This document shows positions 1 through 7,763 of a stretch of DNA of 46,961 bases, one piece after another. Numbering within the stretch: position 1 is the stretch's first letter; every line of letters begins with the position of its first letter. Below the pieces are notes generated by a model. It was not told the DNA's origin. It saw only the letters and a list, made by a program, of their open reading frames with translations, and searched no databases. The stretch spans positions 1-46,961 of the forward strand of contig JAHDGF010000040.1 in assembly GCA_020627785.1 (NCBI GenBank), given 5' to 3'. Made by a program: the position numbers and the translations under genes. This DNA comes from Saprospiraceae bacterium (GTDB lineage Bacteria; Bacteroidota; Bacteroidia; Chitinophagales; Saprospiraceae).

Positions 1-124
1 AATCTTTGTTTTTCATGTTACTACGATTTCTCTCGTACAATACTACGATAAAAATCGTAGTAAAGCAAGAGTTGAGGAAATAAAAGAAATTAACGACAGG
101 AAAAATGGTCTAAGAACCAAATGA
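1..124 (+). CDS. 3' end of an unidentified membrane-protein gene (partial)
   Basis: A frame open from base 2 ends at TGA 122-124 and encodes the last 40 residues of a protein whose start lies outside the window. The fragment begins with a hydrophobic stretch (IFVFHVTTISLVQYY) and ends in a charged, Lys/Arg/Glu-rich tail (KNRSKARVEEIKEINDRKN). That is what the final membrane helix plus cytoplasmic tail of an inner-membrane protein looks like. The fragment is too short to assign a family. It is convergent with the transposase and gap genes. It could also be a chance open frame, though its composition is protein-like. The inverted repeat at 41-62 lies inside it. Confidence 0.45.
   Translation, partial: IFVFHVTTISLVQYYDKNRSKARVEEIKEINDRKNGLRTK
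19..62. repeat. tactacgat repeated three times, the last two as a hairpin
   Basis: The nonamer tactacgat occurs at 19-27 and 41-49 in direct orientation and at 54-62 inverted. The last two copies form a perfect 9-bp stem with an aaaa loop. It overlaps the partial open frame at 1-124, so it may be coincidental coding sequence or a small operator or attenuator. Confidence 0.4.
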
Positions 125-180
125 TTCCTAAGCCTGACTATCCTTAAAGTATCCTAATATCCTGTTCTAAAAAATCAGAG

Positions 181-201
181 AATTCTAATATATAAAACGA
201 C
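181..201. repeat. 21-bp direct repeat, left copy, flanking the transposase gene
   Basis: These 21 bases (starting aattctaatatat, ending aaacgac) are identical to 912-932. The match ends abruptly at both edges (g/t before, c/g after). The other copy is the 3' end of gap, so this one looks like a duplication made when the RAYT unit inserted. Confidence 0.85.
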
Positions 202-202
202 C

Positions 203-264
203 GTTGGCACACAATGCATTGTATTATATTAAATCAACAGTTGGCACACAATGCATTGTGTGCC
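203..264. repeat. REP-like palindromic repeat pair downstream of the RAYT gene
   Basis: A 20-base unit (gttggcacacaatgcattgt) occurs at 203-222 and 240-259, 37 bp apart. The second copy extends into a perfect 22-bp palindrome at 243-264. The first keeps only the inner palindromic core acaatgcattgt at 211-222. RAYT proteins bind and cut REP hairpins next to their genes, so these are the likely substrate. The hairpins could also end transcription of the transposase gene. Confidence 0.75.
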
Positions 265-280
265 CTACCATCAATAAATT

Positions 281-898
281 TTATAAATAAAATTTATCCC
301 GTACCCAATTGGTTGGATTATTAATAATGTAATTCTGGATTCGATGAAATGATTTTTCGTCCCTGATGATGTGATCGTGAAATAGGGGTTGCCATTTAAA
401 TTTCTTATCTCCATTTTTTCTTACCTGGGTGGTAACTGCGGCCTTAAACCCCCGAACAATGGATGCTAAATTTTTAGATTGTGGACCAAATTGATTTTGT
501 GATTGCTTTACTTCATCTGATTCAAAGTCGTATGGCTCTATATCATTTGGATCAATTTCCAGTTCAATGAATTCCTCATCTTGTAATTCTTCCAATTTGG
601 GTTTGGAATTAAATTCGTTACGACCTATCATAATTACTGCATGAAAGTGATTGGGCATGATGATATACTCACCCATAGTCAAGTTCATATCAGGACGCAT
701 TTCAAAAGTCCTTAGCCATTCCCTATTTACAATTTCACCGATTTCTGATAGGCGTACAGTACCATTGATGTTGATGTTTCCAAAAAAATGCTTTCGTTTA
801 TGTGTACAGATGGTAATAAAATAGGCAGCCTTCCATCCATAATTCCATGACTGAAGCCGAATAGATCCTACTCGATATTTATTTTTATATAGCTTCAT
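281..898 (-). CDS. REP-associated tyrosine transposase (IS200/Y1_Tnp-like)
   Basis: A 205-residue single-strand DNA transposase of the HUH/Y1 class. The HUH pair is visible as His84 and His86 in PNHFHAVI. The probable catalytic tyrosine is Tyr190 in IQNYIINNP, late in the protein as in RAYT proteins. The N-terminus (RLQSWNY..AAYFITICTHKRKHFFG) is the usual RAYT opening. Residues about 97-142 form an acidic insert between the HUH core and the C-terminal helices, also usual in this group. The gene lies 17 bp past the gap stop on the same strand and could be read from the gap promoter. The REP-like palindromes sit 17 bp beyond its stop. It appears full length and intact, and it is probably domesticated rather than freely mobile, as is typical for RAYTs. 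Confidence 0.9.
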   Translation of the reverse strand: MKLYKNKYRVGSIRLQSWNYGWKAAYFITICTHKRKHFFGNININGTVRLSEIGEIVNREWLRTFEMRPDMNLTMGEYIIMPNHFHAVIMIGRNEFNSKPKLEELQDEEFIELEIDPNDIEPYDFESDEVKQSQNQFGPQSKNLASIVRGFKAAVTTQVRKNGDKKFKWQPLFHDHIIRDEKSFHRIQNYIINNPTNWVRDKFYL

Positions 899-911
899 TC
901 ATATTTTACAT

Positions 912-932
912 AATTCTAATATATAAAACGAC
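912..932. repeat. 21-bp direct repeat, right copy, overlapping the gap stop codon
   Basis: Identical to 181-201. On the minus strand it carries the last four sense codons of gap (R-F-I-Y), the TAG stop at 916-918 and four further bases. This copy is therefore probably the original and the one at 181-201 the duplicate. Confidence 0.85.
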
Positions 933-2391
933 GCACGTGCATCAGGTGCTTTGCTAATCGTACGACCTGACAAGTATATCCATACTCATTGTCATACCAG
1001 AGGTATAGGGTGGCGTTCTTTCCATCTTCAGAAACCTTGGTACTTGGAGCATCTACTACTGAGGTAGTATTCATTCCAATGGCATTGGATGAAACATACT
1101 CAGTGCTTGAAGAATATAAAATCTGCTCTTTATACTTCGGGCTAATGGATGCCTTTTTTAAGATGGCATTTAGTTCAGTTGAATTGGTATTTCCTTGAAG
1201 AGTGAGATTTATTATTGCAAGGGATACATTTGGCGTGGGAACACGGATGGCATTTCCGGTCAATTTACCTTTTAGATTAGGGAATACTTTGGTTACGGCA
1301 GTTGCTGCACCGGTGGTCGTAATAACCATGTTGGTGGCAGCACCCTTCCCTCTTCTCTGCTTTTTATGAAAATTATCAATGAGGTTTTGATCATTGGTAT
1401 ATGAGTGGATGGATTCTATATGGCCTTTTTCAATGCCATAGGTGTCCATGATTACATCGATGACAGGAACGATGGCATTGGTAGTACACGAGGCAGCAGA
1501 GAAAACTTTATGTTCATCCACATTAAAATCTCCTTCGTTGGCTTTATATACTATGTTAGGTACATCACCTTTGCCTGGAGCGGTCAAAAGAACCTTAGCA
1601 ATTCCTGGACGGAGGTGATTTTCTAATCCTTCTCTATCTCTCCAGACACCTGTATTATCAATTAAAAGTGCATTAGAAATTCCATACTCTGTGTAGTCAA
1701 TATCGGCTGGTGAATTGGCGTAAATCATCTGGACCTTATTTCCATTGATAAGGATTTCTTGCCCATTATCTTTTACATCAACATAACCAGGAAACGAACC
1801 ATGCACAGAGTCATGGGATAAAAGGGCTGCTCTCTTGCTTGCTTCCTCGTAGGCATCCTTTAATTTTGGTCTAACAACAATGGCCTTTAATCGCAATTGC
1901 TCCCCTTTCCCTGTTTGGTTCACTAATTCCCTTGCGGCCAATCTTCCTATCCTACCAAACCCATATAACACGACATCTCTAGCCTCTTGGTTTTTGGGGT
2001 CGACGTTGATAAAATTCTTTAATTTAAAATGGACAAACTCATCCGCATTATTATAATCATGCTTTTCTGACATCCATTCAATTCCAAGTATACCAATATC
2101 TATTTTACTCGGAGCAAGCTTCTCTGTGCGGTTGATTGCTTGTGCAATTACCAGTGAATTATCTACGGTATATTTCTGCGGAGAAAACCGCTCAGCCATA
2201 CGGTGCGCGTTTAATACCTCCGAAGTTTTTGAGTTGTGAATGATCTCACCAAAGAGGACCAATTCTATGGACCGATTAAAACGCAGCTCGCCAGTAATTT
2301 TCTGTAATTCAAGTGCTAATTTCTCATCATTTCTCCATTCATCAAGTGAGTGATCGACTTCTTGTCGAATCAATAAATTTCCCTCTTTCAT
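916..2391 (-). CDS. gap: Glyceraldehyde-3-phosphate dehydrogenase, long form
   Basis: Catalyses the NAD(P)-dependent, phosphate-requiring interconversion of glyceraldehyde 3-phosphate and 1,3-bisphosphoglycerate in cytosolic glycolysis/gluconeogenesis. The 491 residues comprise an extension of about 135 residues, then the Rossmann motif GFGRIGR (144-150) and the active-site SCTTN (301-305) with nucleophile Cys302. The C-terminal WYDNEYGY is also present. Standard GAPDH is about 335 residues. The N-terminal extension is a known feature of a GAPDH subgroup common in Bacteroidota and some proteobacteria, so it is not an artefact or recent fusion. A good -7/-33 pair lies just upstream (2406-2438), implying a leader of roughly 10 nt. 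Its 3' end is duplicated beyond the RAYT gene downstream. The cofactor preference and metabolic direction of this isoform cannot be read from sequence. Confidence 0.95.
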   Translation of the reverse strand: MKEGNLLIRQEVDHSLDEWRNDEKLALELQKITGELRFNRSIELVLFGEIIHNSKTSEVLNAHRMAERFSPQKYTVDNSLVIAQAINRTEKLAPSKIDIGILGIEWMSEKHDYNNADEFVHFKLKNFINVDPKNQEARDVVLYGFGRIGRLAARELVNQTGKGEQLRLKAIVVRPKLKDAYEEASKRAALLSHDSVHGSFPGYVDVKDNGQEILINGNKVQMIYANSPADIDYTEYGISNALLIDNTGVWRDREGLENHLRPGIAKVLLTAPGKGDVPNIVYKANEGDFNVDEHKVFSAASCTTNAIVPVIDVIMDTYGIEKGHIESIHSYTNDQNLIDNFHKKQRRGKGAATNMVITTTGAATAVTKVFPNLKGKLTGNAIRVPTPNVSLAIINLTLQGNTNSTELNAILKKASISPKYKEQILYSSSTEYVSSNAIGMNTTSVVDAPSTKVSEDGKNATLYLWYDNEYGYTCQVVRLAKHLMHVRRFIY

Positions 2392-2405
2392 TTGGTTATT
2401 TTGCG

Positions 2406-2438
2406 CAAAGATATTTTCATTTTGAATATAATATCAAT
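2406..2438 (-). promoter_or_regulatory. Bacteroidota-type promoter of gap
   Basis: On the minus strand TATCTTTG (2406-2413) matches the Bacteroidota -7 consensus TAnnTTTG, and ATTG (2435-2438) stands 21 nt upstream in the place of the -33 TTTG. The start codon at 2391 would follow the transcription start by about 10 nt. Confidence 0.55.
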
Positions 2439-2471
2439 GTAAGCGCAACCAATTTTTACCAATTGTGTTTT

Positions 2472-2479
2472 TATATTTG
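2472..2479 (+). promoter_or_regulatory. -7 promoter box of the yaaA unit
   Basis: TATATTTG fits TAnnTTTG and lies 18 bp before the ATG at 2498. No convincing -33 box is seen. The box lies inside the longer GTG-started frame beginning at 2465, which argues for the ATG at 2498 as the real start. Confidence 0.45.
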
Positions 2480-2497
2480 TTAAACATATTTAAACTT

Positions 2498-3256
2498 ATG
2501 ATCATTCTACTTTCTCCGTCCAAAACTCTTGATTACGACCACCAAAAATATGGTAAGAGTCTTCCTGTATTTATTGAGGATAGTGCAGTCATCAATAAAT
2601 CGCTCAAGAAATATTCAAAGAAAAAATTGAGCTCGTTGATGAAGATTAGCGATAAACTCGCAACACTTAATCACGAAAGAAATCAAGTCTATTCTGAAGA
2701 TTTCACAGATGACAATAGTAGAGCTGCTATGTACGCGTTCAAAGGTGATGTATATCTAGGATTGGAAGCACATGGTTTTAATGAAAAGGAAATTGCATTT
2801 GCCAACGAGCATATCAGAATACTAAGTGGTCTTTATGGTTTATTGCGGCCACTCGATAAAATGCAGCCCTACCGACTAGAAATGGGGACTTCACTAAAAG
2901 TCGGACGAAAGAAAAATTTATATGATCTCTGGGGATCAAGAATTTCTGAGCAACTGACCAAAGAGCTTGAAGATCACAAAGATAAGCACATCATCAATCT
3001 TGCTTCCAACGAATATTTTAAGGCAGTCAAGACGGATGGTTTAGAAGATCAAATCATCAATGTAAACTTTAAGGAGTTCAGAAATGATAAGTTAACTTTC
3101 ATTTCTTTCAATGCAAAGAAGGCTCGAGGATTGATGGCCCAGTATGTTGTAAAGAATAAACTTAAGACCATCAGAGGTTTAAAAGGTTTTAATCTAGAAG
3201 ATTATTCGTATAATGAGGAATATTCAGATGATCAGAACCTACTTTTTACACGTTAA
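2498..3256 (+). CDS. yaaA: YaaA (DUF328) peroxide-stress protein
   Basis: YaaA is a cytosolic protein that in E. coli limits free iron and oxidative DNA damage under peroxide stress; its biochemistry is only partly understood. The 252-residue product (E. coli about 258) shows the family signatures: SPSKTLDY at the N-terminus, FKGDVYLGL, LSGLYGLLRPLD followed by PYRLEMG, and NLASNEYFKAV. The frame is open from a GTG at 2465, but the ATG at 2498 gives the conserved start MIILLSPSK and follows the -7 box, so I start there. The stop TAA is followed directly by the ATG of the penicillin-acylase gene, with no spacer, so the two are surely co-transcribed. Confidence 0.93.
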   Translation: MIILLSPSKTLDYDHQKYGKSLPVFIEDSAVINKSLKKYSKKKLSSLMKISDKLATLNHERNQVYSEDFTDDNSRAAMYAFKGDVYLGLEAHGFNEKEIAFANEHIRILSGLYGLLRPLDKMQPYRLEMGTSLKVGRKKNLYDLWGSRISEQLTKELEDHKDKHIINLASNEYFKAVKTDGLEDQIINVNFKEFRNDKLTFISFNAKKARGLMAQYVVKNKLKTIRGLKGFNLEDYSYNEEYSDDQNLLFTR

Positions 3257-5680
3257 ATGAACATACTCAGACTCTTATCAGCATTGGTGGTTGGCGCTTT
3301 ACTGCTAATATTTAGTTACCTTTTTCATGATGGGATACGAGTAAGTGAACAGGTAAAAATTCCAGGGCTTGCCAGAATTCTAAACCCAGCTCAGGGTCTA
3401 TGGCAAAATTCAGAAAGAACAGTTTCAAAGACCTTAGACTTACCTGGCCTAAAAGACGAGGTGCGCATATATTATGATGAGCGTTTGGTTCCGCACATTT
3501 TTGCCTCAAATGATGAAGATGCGCTTTTTGCCCAAGGTTATGTGGTGGCCAGTCAGCGATTGTGGCAGATGGAATTTATGAGTCGTCTTGCTGCTGGTCG
3601 GTTGAGTGAGGTATTTGGGAAAGCAACCATGAATCGAGATTTATTAATGCGAAAATATGGGCTTGAATATTCTGCTAAAAAAACAGTGAAGGGCTGGTCA
3701 GAGTATGGACCTGAAGCTGATAAAATTAGTCGCTTTAATGCTGGGATCAACCATTTTATTCAAGAAATGGATCTAGCAAAAGATTTGGCCTTAGAATATA
3801 AGCTGGCGAACTATACACCACGCAGATGGAGGGACATCGACGGTGCTTTACTTTCAAAATATATGTCTTTTACCTTGGCAAGAGGCAATAGAGACATTTT
3901 TGAAACCAACTCAAGAATATTGCTCGGCGAAGAATTGTATGCGGAGTTATATTTAACTAGAAATGAAAAGCAAGTTCCAGTCATCCGAGAAGATGTCTCT
4001 GAAGAATATGCTGCCGAAAGAGTAAAACCAGAGGATGTTGATTATTTAGATCAACCATTGGAGGGACTTGATTATAAGAACTTTGAATTTATCGAAGGAG
4101 CTGGTTCAAACAATTGGGCCATCTCTGGAAGTAAGTCTTCAACTGCAGCTCCGATCTTAGCGAACGACCCACATCTGCAATTAAGTCTTCCATCGATCTG
4201 GTATGAAATGCACATAGTTACTCCAGAAAGTAATTCCTATGGAGTCACCATTCCTGGAGTTCCCGGAATTATCATTGGATTTAATAATCATATTTCTTAT
4301 GGCTCTACGAACGTAGGACATGATGTTCTCGATCATTATACCATTGACTGGATTGATGAAGAAAAAGGAACTTACAGAGTGGATGGACAAGAGAAGCAAG
4401 CCGAAATAATTCCACAAGTAATTGAAATCAAAAATAATCCAGATATAAAATTTGATTTAAAAGTAACAGAGTTTGGTCCGGTGATTTTTGAAAGTCCGGT
4501 AGAGTCAACGCCAGATCTTGCGATGCAATGGATCATTCATGAACCACCGATTGGCCCTGAGATGACTGCCTTTTTTCAAGCCATGAAGTGTAAAGATTAT
4601 GATTGCTACAAAAAAGCAACAGGTCATTTTCATTCTCCTGCTCAAAATTTTATTTATGCGGATGTGAAAGGCAACATTGGCTTACGCATTAATGGAGTAC
4701 TTCCCGTAAAATATCAGGGAGAAGGCAAGACGGTTAAGAAAGGAACGAGTAGTCAAAACAGATGGTCAGAATTTTTGCCTCGAGCCGCCAATCCGCAGAC
4801 TTACAATCCTGAACTTGGTTTCGTTTCTTCTGCCAACCAAATCACGACCGGTCCAGATTATCCACATCCATACAATGGCGGCTTTGAAGATTATAGAGGA
4901 AGACGCATAAACGAATTATTGGAGAGTAAGGAAAAATTTACGGTTGAAGACATGAAGAATTTTCAGCAAGACATTGTCAGTCTAAAAGCTTCTGATCTTT
5001 TGCCTACCCTACTTCAGATAACTCAATCAGCAACTGAAGAAGAAAAAGAGATTCTAGATATTTTAAGTGCTTGGGATTATAGCTATGACCAAAGTAAAAC
5101 TGCCCCTGTACATTTTGATGGCTGGTTGAAAACGATTGAAACGATGTGTTGGGATGAGGTAAGAAAGGATAGCATCATTACAAGCAGGCCAGAAGTATGG
5201 AGAATGATTGAGCTTGCCATTGGACAACCAGATCATCGAGTCTTCGATATTTTAGACACAGAAAAAAAAGAAAATTTTACAGACTTGGCGAACCTAGCCT
5301 TGAAACAATATGTACTTGAACTAGACAAGGACGAAGATTATCGTTGGGGCAAACAGATGCCCGCGCGGATCAATCACTTACTAAATATTCCGGCGTACTC
5401 TAAACAGAATTTAGAGCTAGATGGATGTGGCGAAGTTTTGAATGCTGTTAAAAATGGGCATGGGCCTTCATGGCGTATGGTTGTTTCTATGGAGGAAGAA
5501 GTGAAGGCCTGGGGAGTTTATCCAGGAGGTCAATCAGGAAATCCATTCTCACCACATTACGACGATCTTATCAAGACTTGGAGCAATGGAGACTATTATG
5601 AATTATTGTCTACTGGGAACGAGGAGACTATTCAAGCAAAAAGTAAGATCACTCAAACAATGAAACCCACCAATGAATAA
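3257..5680 (+). CDS. Penicillin acylase family hydrolase (peptidase S45)
   Basis: An N-terminal-nucleophile amidohydrolase made as a precursor that cleaves itself into alpha and beta chains and acts in the periplasm on N-acyl amides. Many relatives degrade acyl-homoserine lactones or acylated amino compounds rather than penicillins. The 807 residues fit the family. An N-terminal hydrophobic segment (about 5-22) is a signal or anchor. The alpha chain contains the typical FAQGYVVASQRLWQMEF (91-107). The autoprocessing site is GAGSNNW, making Ser284 the nucleophile and first residue of the beta chain, followed by the LANDPHL motif (301-307). It starts immediately after the yaaA stop and overlaps the next gene by 8 bp. 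Substrate cannot be told from sequence. Confidence 0.93.
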   Translation: MNILRLLSALVVGALLLIFSYLFHDGIRVSEQVKIPGLARILNPAQGLWQNSERTVSKTLDLPGLKDEVRIYYDERLVPHIFASNDEDALFAQGYVVASQRLWQMEFMSRLAAGRLSEVFGKATMNRDLLMRKYGLEYSAKKTVKGWSEYGPEADKISRFNAGINHFIQEMDLAKDLALEYKLANYTPRRWRDIDGALLSKYMSFTLARGNRDIFETNSRILLGEELYAELYLTRNEKQVPVIREDVSEEYAAERVKPEDVDYLDQPLEGLDYKNFEFIEGAGSNNWAISGSKSSTAAPILANDPHLQLSLPSIWYEMHIVTPESNSYGVTIPGVPGIIIGFNNHISYGSTNVGHDVLDHYTIDWIDEEKGTYRVDGQEKQAEIIPQVIEIKNNPDIKFDLKVTEFGPVIFESPVESTPDLAMQWIIHEPPIGPEMTAFFQAMKCKDYDCYKKATGHFHSPAQNFIYADVKGNIGLRINGVLPVKYQGEGKTVKKGTSSQNRWSEFLPRAANPQTYNPELGFVSSANQITTGPDYPHPYNGGFEDYRGRRINELLESKEKFTVEDMKNFQQDIVSLKASDLLPTLLQITQSATEEEKEILDILSAWDYSYDQSKTAPVHFDGWLKTIETMCWDEVRKDSIITSRPEVWRMIELAIGQPDHRVFDILDTEKKENFTDLANLALKQYVLELDKDEDYRWGKQMPARINHLLNIPAYSKQNLELDGCGEVLNAVKNGHGPSWRMVVSMEEEVKAWGVYPGGQSGNPFSPHYDDLIKTWSNGDYYELLSTGNEETIQAKSKITQTMKPTNE

Positions 5681-6023
5681 ATTTCTCACTTTCATATCGG
5701 TCATCCTTTTACATTTGATATTAAGTCAATTTTTGCCTTGGTGGAATATTATTCCTGCCGCTATGATTCCTGTCTTTTTTCTTGAACGGAAAGCCAGTGG
5801 AAGTTTCTGGTGGCCATTTATAGGCATCCTACTTTGCTGGGGAGTATGGATTTTATGGTTGGACAGTTCAAGTGGATTTCATTTATCGGATAAAATTGCT
5901 GGCTTATTAAATTTAGCAGCACCTTTTGCCTATCTCTTAGCTTGCATCGCCGGAGGGTTAGTAGCTGGTCTTTCAGGTCTTTTCATATACCTTCTAAAAG
6001 GGGTCTTCGAAAAATCAAAATAA
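5673..6023 (+). CDS. Small integral membrane protein of unknown function
   Basis: A 116-residue, strongly hydrophobic protein with about four predicted membrane segments (roughly 4-20, 24-38, 46-63 and 76-112, the last long enough to be two helices). It is rich in Trp and Phe and has a short basic tail (GVFEKSK). It overlaps the end of the penicillin-acylase gene by 8 bp, which implies translational coupling in the yaaA-acylase unit. I recognise no family. It may help place or stabilise the hydrolase at the membrane, but that rests only on position. Confidence 0.75.
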   Translation: MNKFLTFISVILLHLILSQFLPWWNIIPAAMIPVFFLERKASGSFWWPFIGILLCWGVWILWLDSSSGFHLSDKIAGLLNLAAPFAYLLACIAGGLVAGLSGLFIYLLKGVFEKSK

Positions 6024-6065
6024 TTCAATAGCTTTTACCTGACAAAAAAAATGGCTCAATATTTT

Positions 6066-6073
6066 TAGTTTTG
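6066..6073 (+). promoter_or_regulatory. -7 promoter box almost touching the 6078 start codon
   Basis: TAGTTTTG matches TAnnTTTG and ends 4 bp before the ATG at 6078, so transcription would begin at or next to the start codon and give a leaderless mRNA. No -33 box is evident, which lowers confidence. Confidence 0.4.
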
Positions 6074-6077
6074 CGTC

Positions 6078-6986
6078 ATGAAAATTTGCACGCTTAAAAG
6101 TCTCATTGTTTGTCTTTCTATTTTTTGTTTTATGCTTAAGGCAAATGCACAAGAAGTTCATGACGTACGTTTCTTTCCTACCAAACTTTATTTAAAAGGA
6201 GGACATGAAGTAAAGTTGTTTAACAACTACTATAGGGAAAAATTTCAATCGGATTTTCAGCAGGATTTTTTTGCTAGTTTTTTCCAAGTCTTAATTGGAA
6301 CAGATAGGAATATAAATTGGGGCATCGATTTAAAGTATCGATCAGCGGCGATTGCTGACTCACCTGAGAAGTTTTTAATCGGTTTCCCTTTGTCTAATGT
6401 CTCTTTTTCTGAAGGCAACTCTGGTTTAAATTTTCGACGGGCGGGATTAAGTGCGATTGGTCCAAGAATTAAATATTCTGTAGAAAGTAAGTTAGGCTCT
6501 ATTTCAATTCTCCATGCCGTTTATTTTCCAACCTTACCAGATGGAGAAGGCAATCAAGATTTTGGTTTTGCTGATTGGGAGAGTTTGCAATTTTATAATA
6601 ATGTATTCTTTGAGAGAAACATTGATGATCGCTCCAATATATTTTTTGATTTAGGTTTCCATTTTGAAAACCTAGGAGGTTACTTATGGAATGAAGAAAA
6701 TGGATATGGTCAATTGCTACTCCCTATAACAGCAATTTATAATTTTTACCCCAACTACAAATCAACCCTATATGGCATGCTTAACCTGAGCCCAAGAATT
6801 GGATTTTCAGATGGAGGGAATAAGGTAGATATTATTGGGGGTGCTTTTAGTCAGATAGGTCTAGGTGCTAAGTACTTCATTACACCAAAATTTGAAGCCG
6901 AACTATTGTACACTCAATTTTTCAATTTCGGTGCAAATAGTTCGGCTTCGACATTCAACTTAGGTTTCCGTTATTTCAGGAACTAA
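6078..6986 (+). CDS. Secreted, probable outer-membrane beta-barrel protein
   Basis: 302 residues beginning with a clear signal peptide (hydrophobic core LIVCLSIFCFML, cleavage after KANAQ). The mature part has alternating hydrophobic/polar strands and repeated short turns, with a last strand ending in aromatic residues (FNLGFRYFRN), as in outer-membrane barrels. Phrases such as INWGIDLKYRS, GPRIKYSV and GAKYFITPKFEAELLYTQF resemble uncharacterised Bacteroidota porin-like or transporter proteins. It stands alone on the plus strand and faces the OmpW-sized barrel gene at 7083-7736. The ligand is unknown. Confidence 0.7.
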   Translation: MKICTLKSLIVCLSIFCFMLKANAQEVHDVRFFPTKLYLKGGHEVKLFNNYYREKFQSDFQQDFFASFFQVLIGTDRNINWGIDLKYRSAAIADSPEKFLIGFPLSNVSFSEGNSGLNFRRAGLSAIGPRIKYSVESKLGSISILHAVYFPTLPDGEGNQDFGFADWESLQFYNNVFFERNIDDRSNIFFDLGFHFENLGGYLWNEENGYGQLLLPITAIYNFYPNYKSTLYGMLNLSPRIGFSDGGNKVDIIGGAFSQIGLGAKYFITPKFEAELLYTQFFNFGANSSASTFNLGFRYFRN

Positions 6987-7001
6987 ATCATTAGGGGCAA
7001 A

Positions 7002-7048
7002 AGATGATCTTTATCATCTAGCCGTGGATCTCAAACCAATATCCACGG
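7002..7048. terminator. Two hairpins between convergent genes, possible bidirectional terminator
   Basis: Two perfect inverted repeats sit in the 96-bp gap between convergent genes: agatgat/atcatct (7002-7008 with 7013-7019, loop cttt) and ccgtggat/atccacgg (7022-7029 with 7041-7048). The second is GC-rich for this genome. Neither is followed by a strong U-tract, so their role as terminators is inferred from position. Confidence 0.4.
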
Positions 7049-7082
7049 TGCATTTAAAAAACTCTGGGGATGAGTTATTTCT

Positions 7083-7736
7083 TTATAAAAATATCCCAAA
7101 GGATACATGGAAATTATGAGGTAATTTTTTCAACCTCAAGTCTTTTCCAGAAATGTTGTAATCATCTCCTACTGAGTAAAAACTAATTTCTTTCTTAAGA
7201 TCAATATGGATGTGATCTTTAATTACATATCCAAGGTTAAATTGAAATCCTGGCTTCCACTTATTATCTTCTACTGTGAAACCGTCATAGTTGTCAAGCG
7301 AGTAGTCACTTTCGATTCTGTAATTGAATACAGGACCCAAACCGATTTTGAAATCTTTTAATTTCCATCCTGCAGCTATTTGGAATGAAGCTACTTGATG
7401 TTCATCGGTCATGGTAGACCCAGCTCTTTCAAGTGTGTTCAACATTTCAAGACTATATTCTACTGTTTCTTTTCTGTAAAGTACTTCACCCATCAACCAT
7501 GCATTCTTACCTATTTCGTTGTAAAAACCAAGGCCATAAGAAAAACTAGTCTGTGTTGAAAGGTAATTCAAACCATACATTGTTAATGATTTGGAGTCTC
7601 CTAATTCTTTGTAAGTTTCTTGACTAGAAACTGTTGGTGAAGCTGCTCTTAAACCAATTTTAAATTGAGCAAAGCTTGAAGTCGCTATAGCCATAAAGAC
7701 AAAAGCGAAAGTTGTTCTAATGATTGTATTTTTCAT
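7083..7736 (-). CDS. Small outer-membrane beta-barrel protein
   Basis: The 217-residue form starts at the ATG at 7736 and gives a clean signal peptide (MKNTIIRTTFAFVFMAIATSSFAQ). An upstream ATG at 7763 only adds a polar nonapeptide (MKQTTNFQA) and is less likely. After FKIGLRAASPT the protein shows alternating strands (FSYGLGFYNEIGKNAWLMGE, FKIGLGPVFNYRIES, FQFNLGYVI) and ends in NFHVSFGIFL, a terminal beta-strand with final aromatic suited to BAM recognition. Size and pattern fit the eight-stranded PorT/OMP_b-brl type barrels common in Bacteroidota. The long empty region upstream leaves ample room for its own promoter. Confidence 0.7.
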   Translation of the reverse strand: MKNTIIRTTFAFVFMAIATSSFAQFKIGLRAASPTVSSQETYKELGDSKSLTMYGLNYLSTQTSFSYGLGFYNEIGKNAWLMGEVLYRKETVEYSLEMLNTLERAGSTMTDEHQVASFQIAAGWKLKDFKIGLGPVFNYRIESDYSLDNYDGFTVEDNKWKPGFQFNLGYVIKDHIHIDLKKEISFYSVGDDYNISGKDLRLKKLPHNFHVSFGIFL

Positions 7737-7763
7737 TGCTTGGAAGTTTGTTGTCTGTTTCAT

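Larger units (their letters stand above)
181..932 (-). mobile_element. RAYT transposase unit bounded by 21-bp direct repeats
   Basis: A 752-bp interval contains only the IS200-like transposase gene and two palindromic repeats just past its stop. Identical 21-bp direct repeats at 181-201 and 912-932 bound it. The right copy covers the last four sense codons and stop of gap. Either copy alone would complete gap, so the insertion left the host gene intact. Classical IS200 and RAYT elements make no target duplication, so the repeats may reflect homology-assisted insertion or a different capture route. That mechanism is inference; the repeats are seen directly. Confidence 0.65.

Noticed and set aside
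203..264. CRISPR-like repeat
   Set aside because: Only two copies with a 17-bp gap, no cas genes, and a REP-type palindrome beside a RAYT gene.
916..2391. GAPDH N-terminal extension as a gene fusion or wrong start
   Set aside because: A long N-terminal extension is a known subgroup feature, and the promoter box lies just before the long-form start.
3257..5680. Penicillin acylase as an antibiotic-resistance gene
   Set aside because: The family acts mostly on N-acyl amides such as acyl-homoserine lactones; nothing in the sequence points to beta-lactam resistance.
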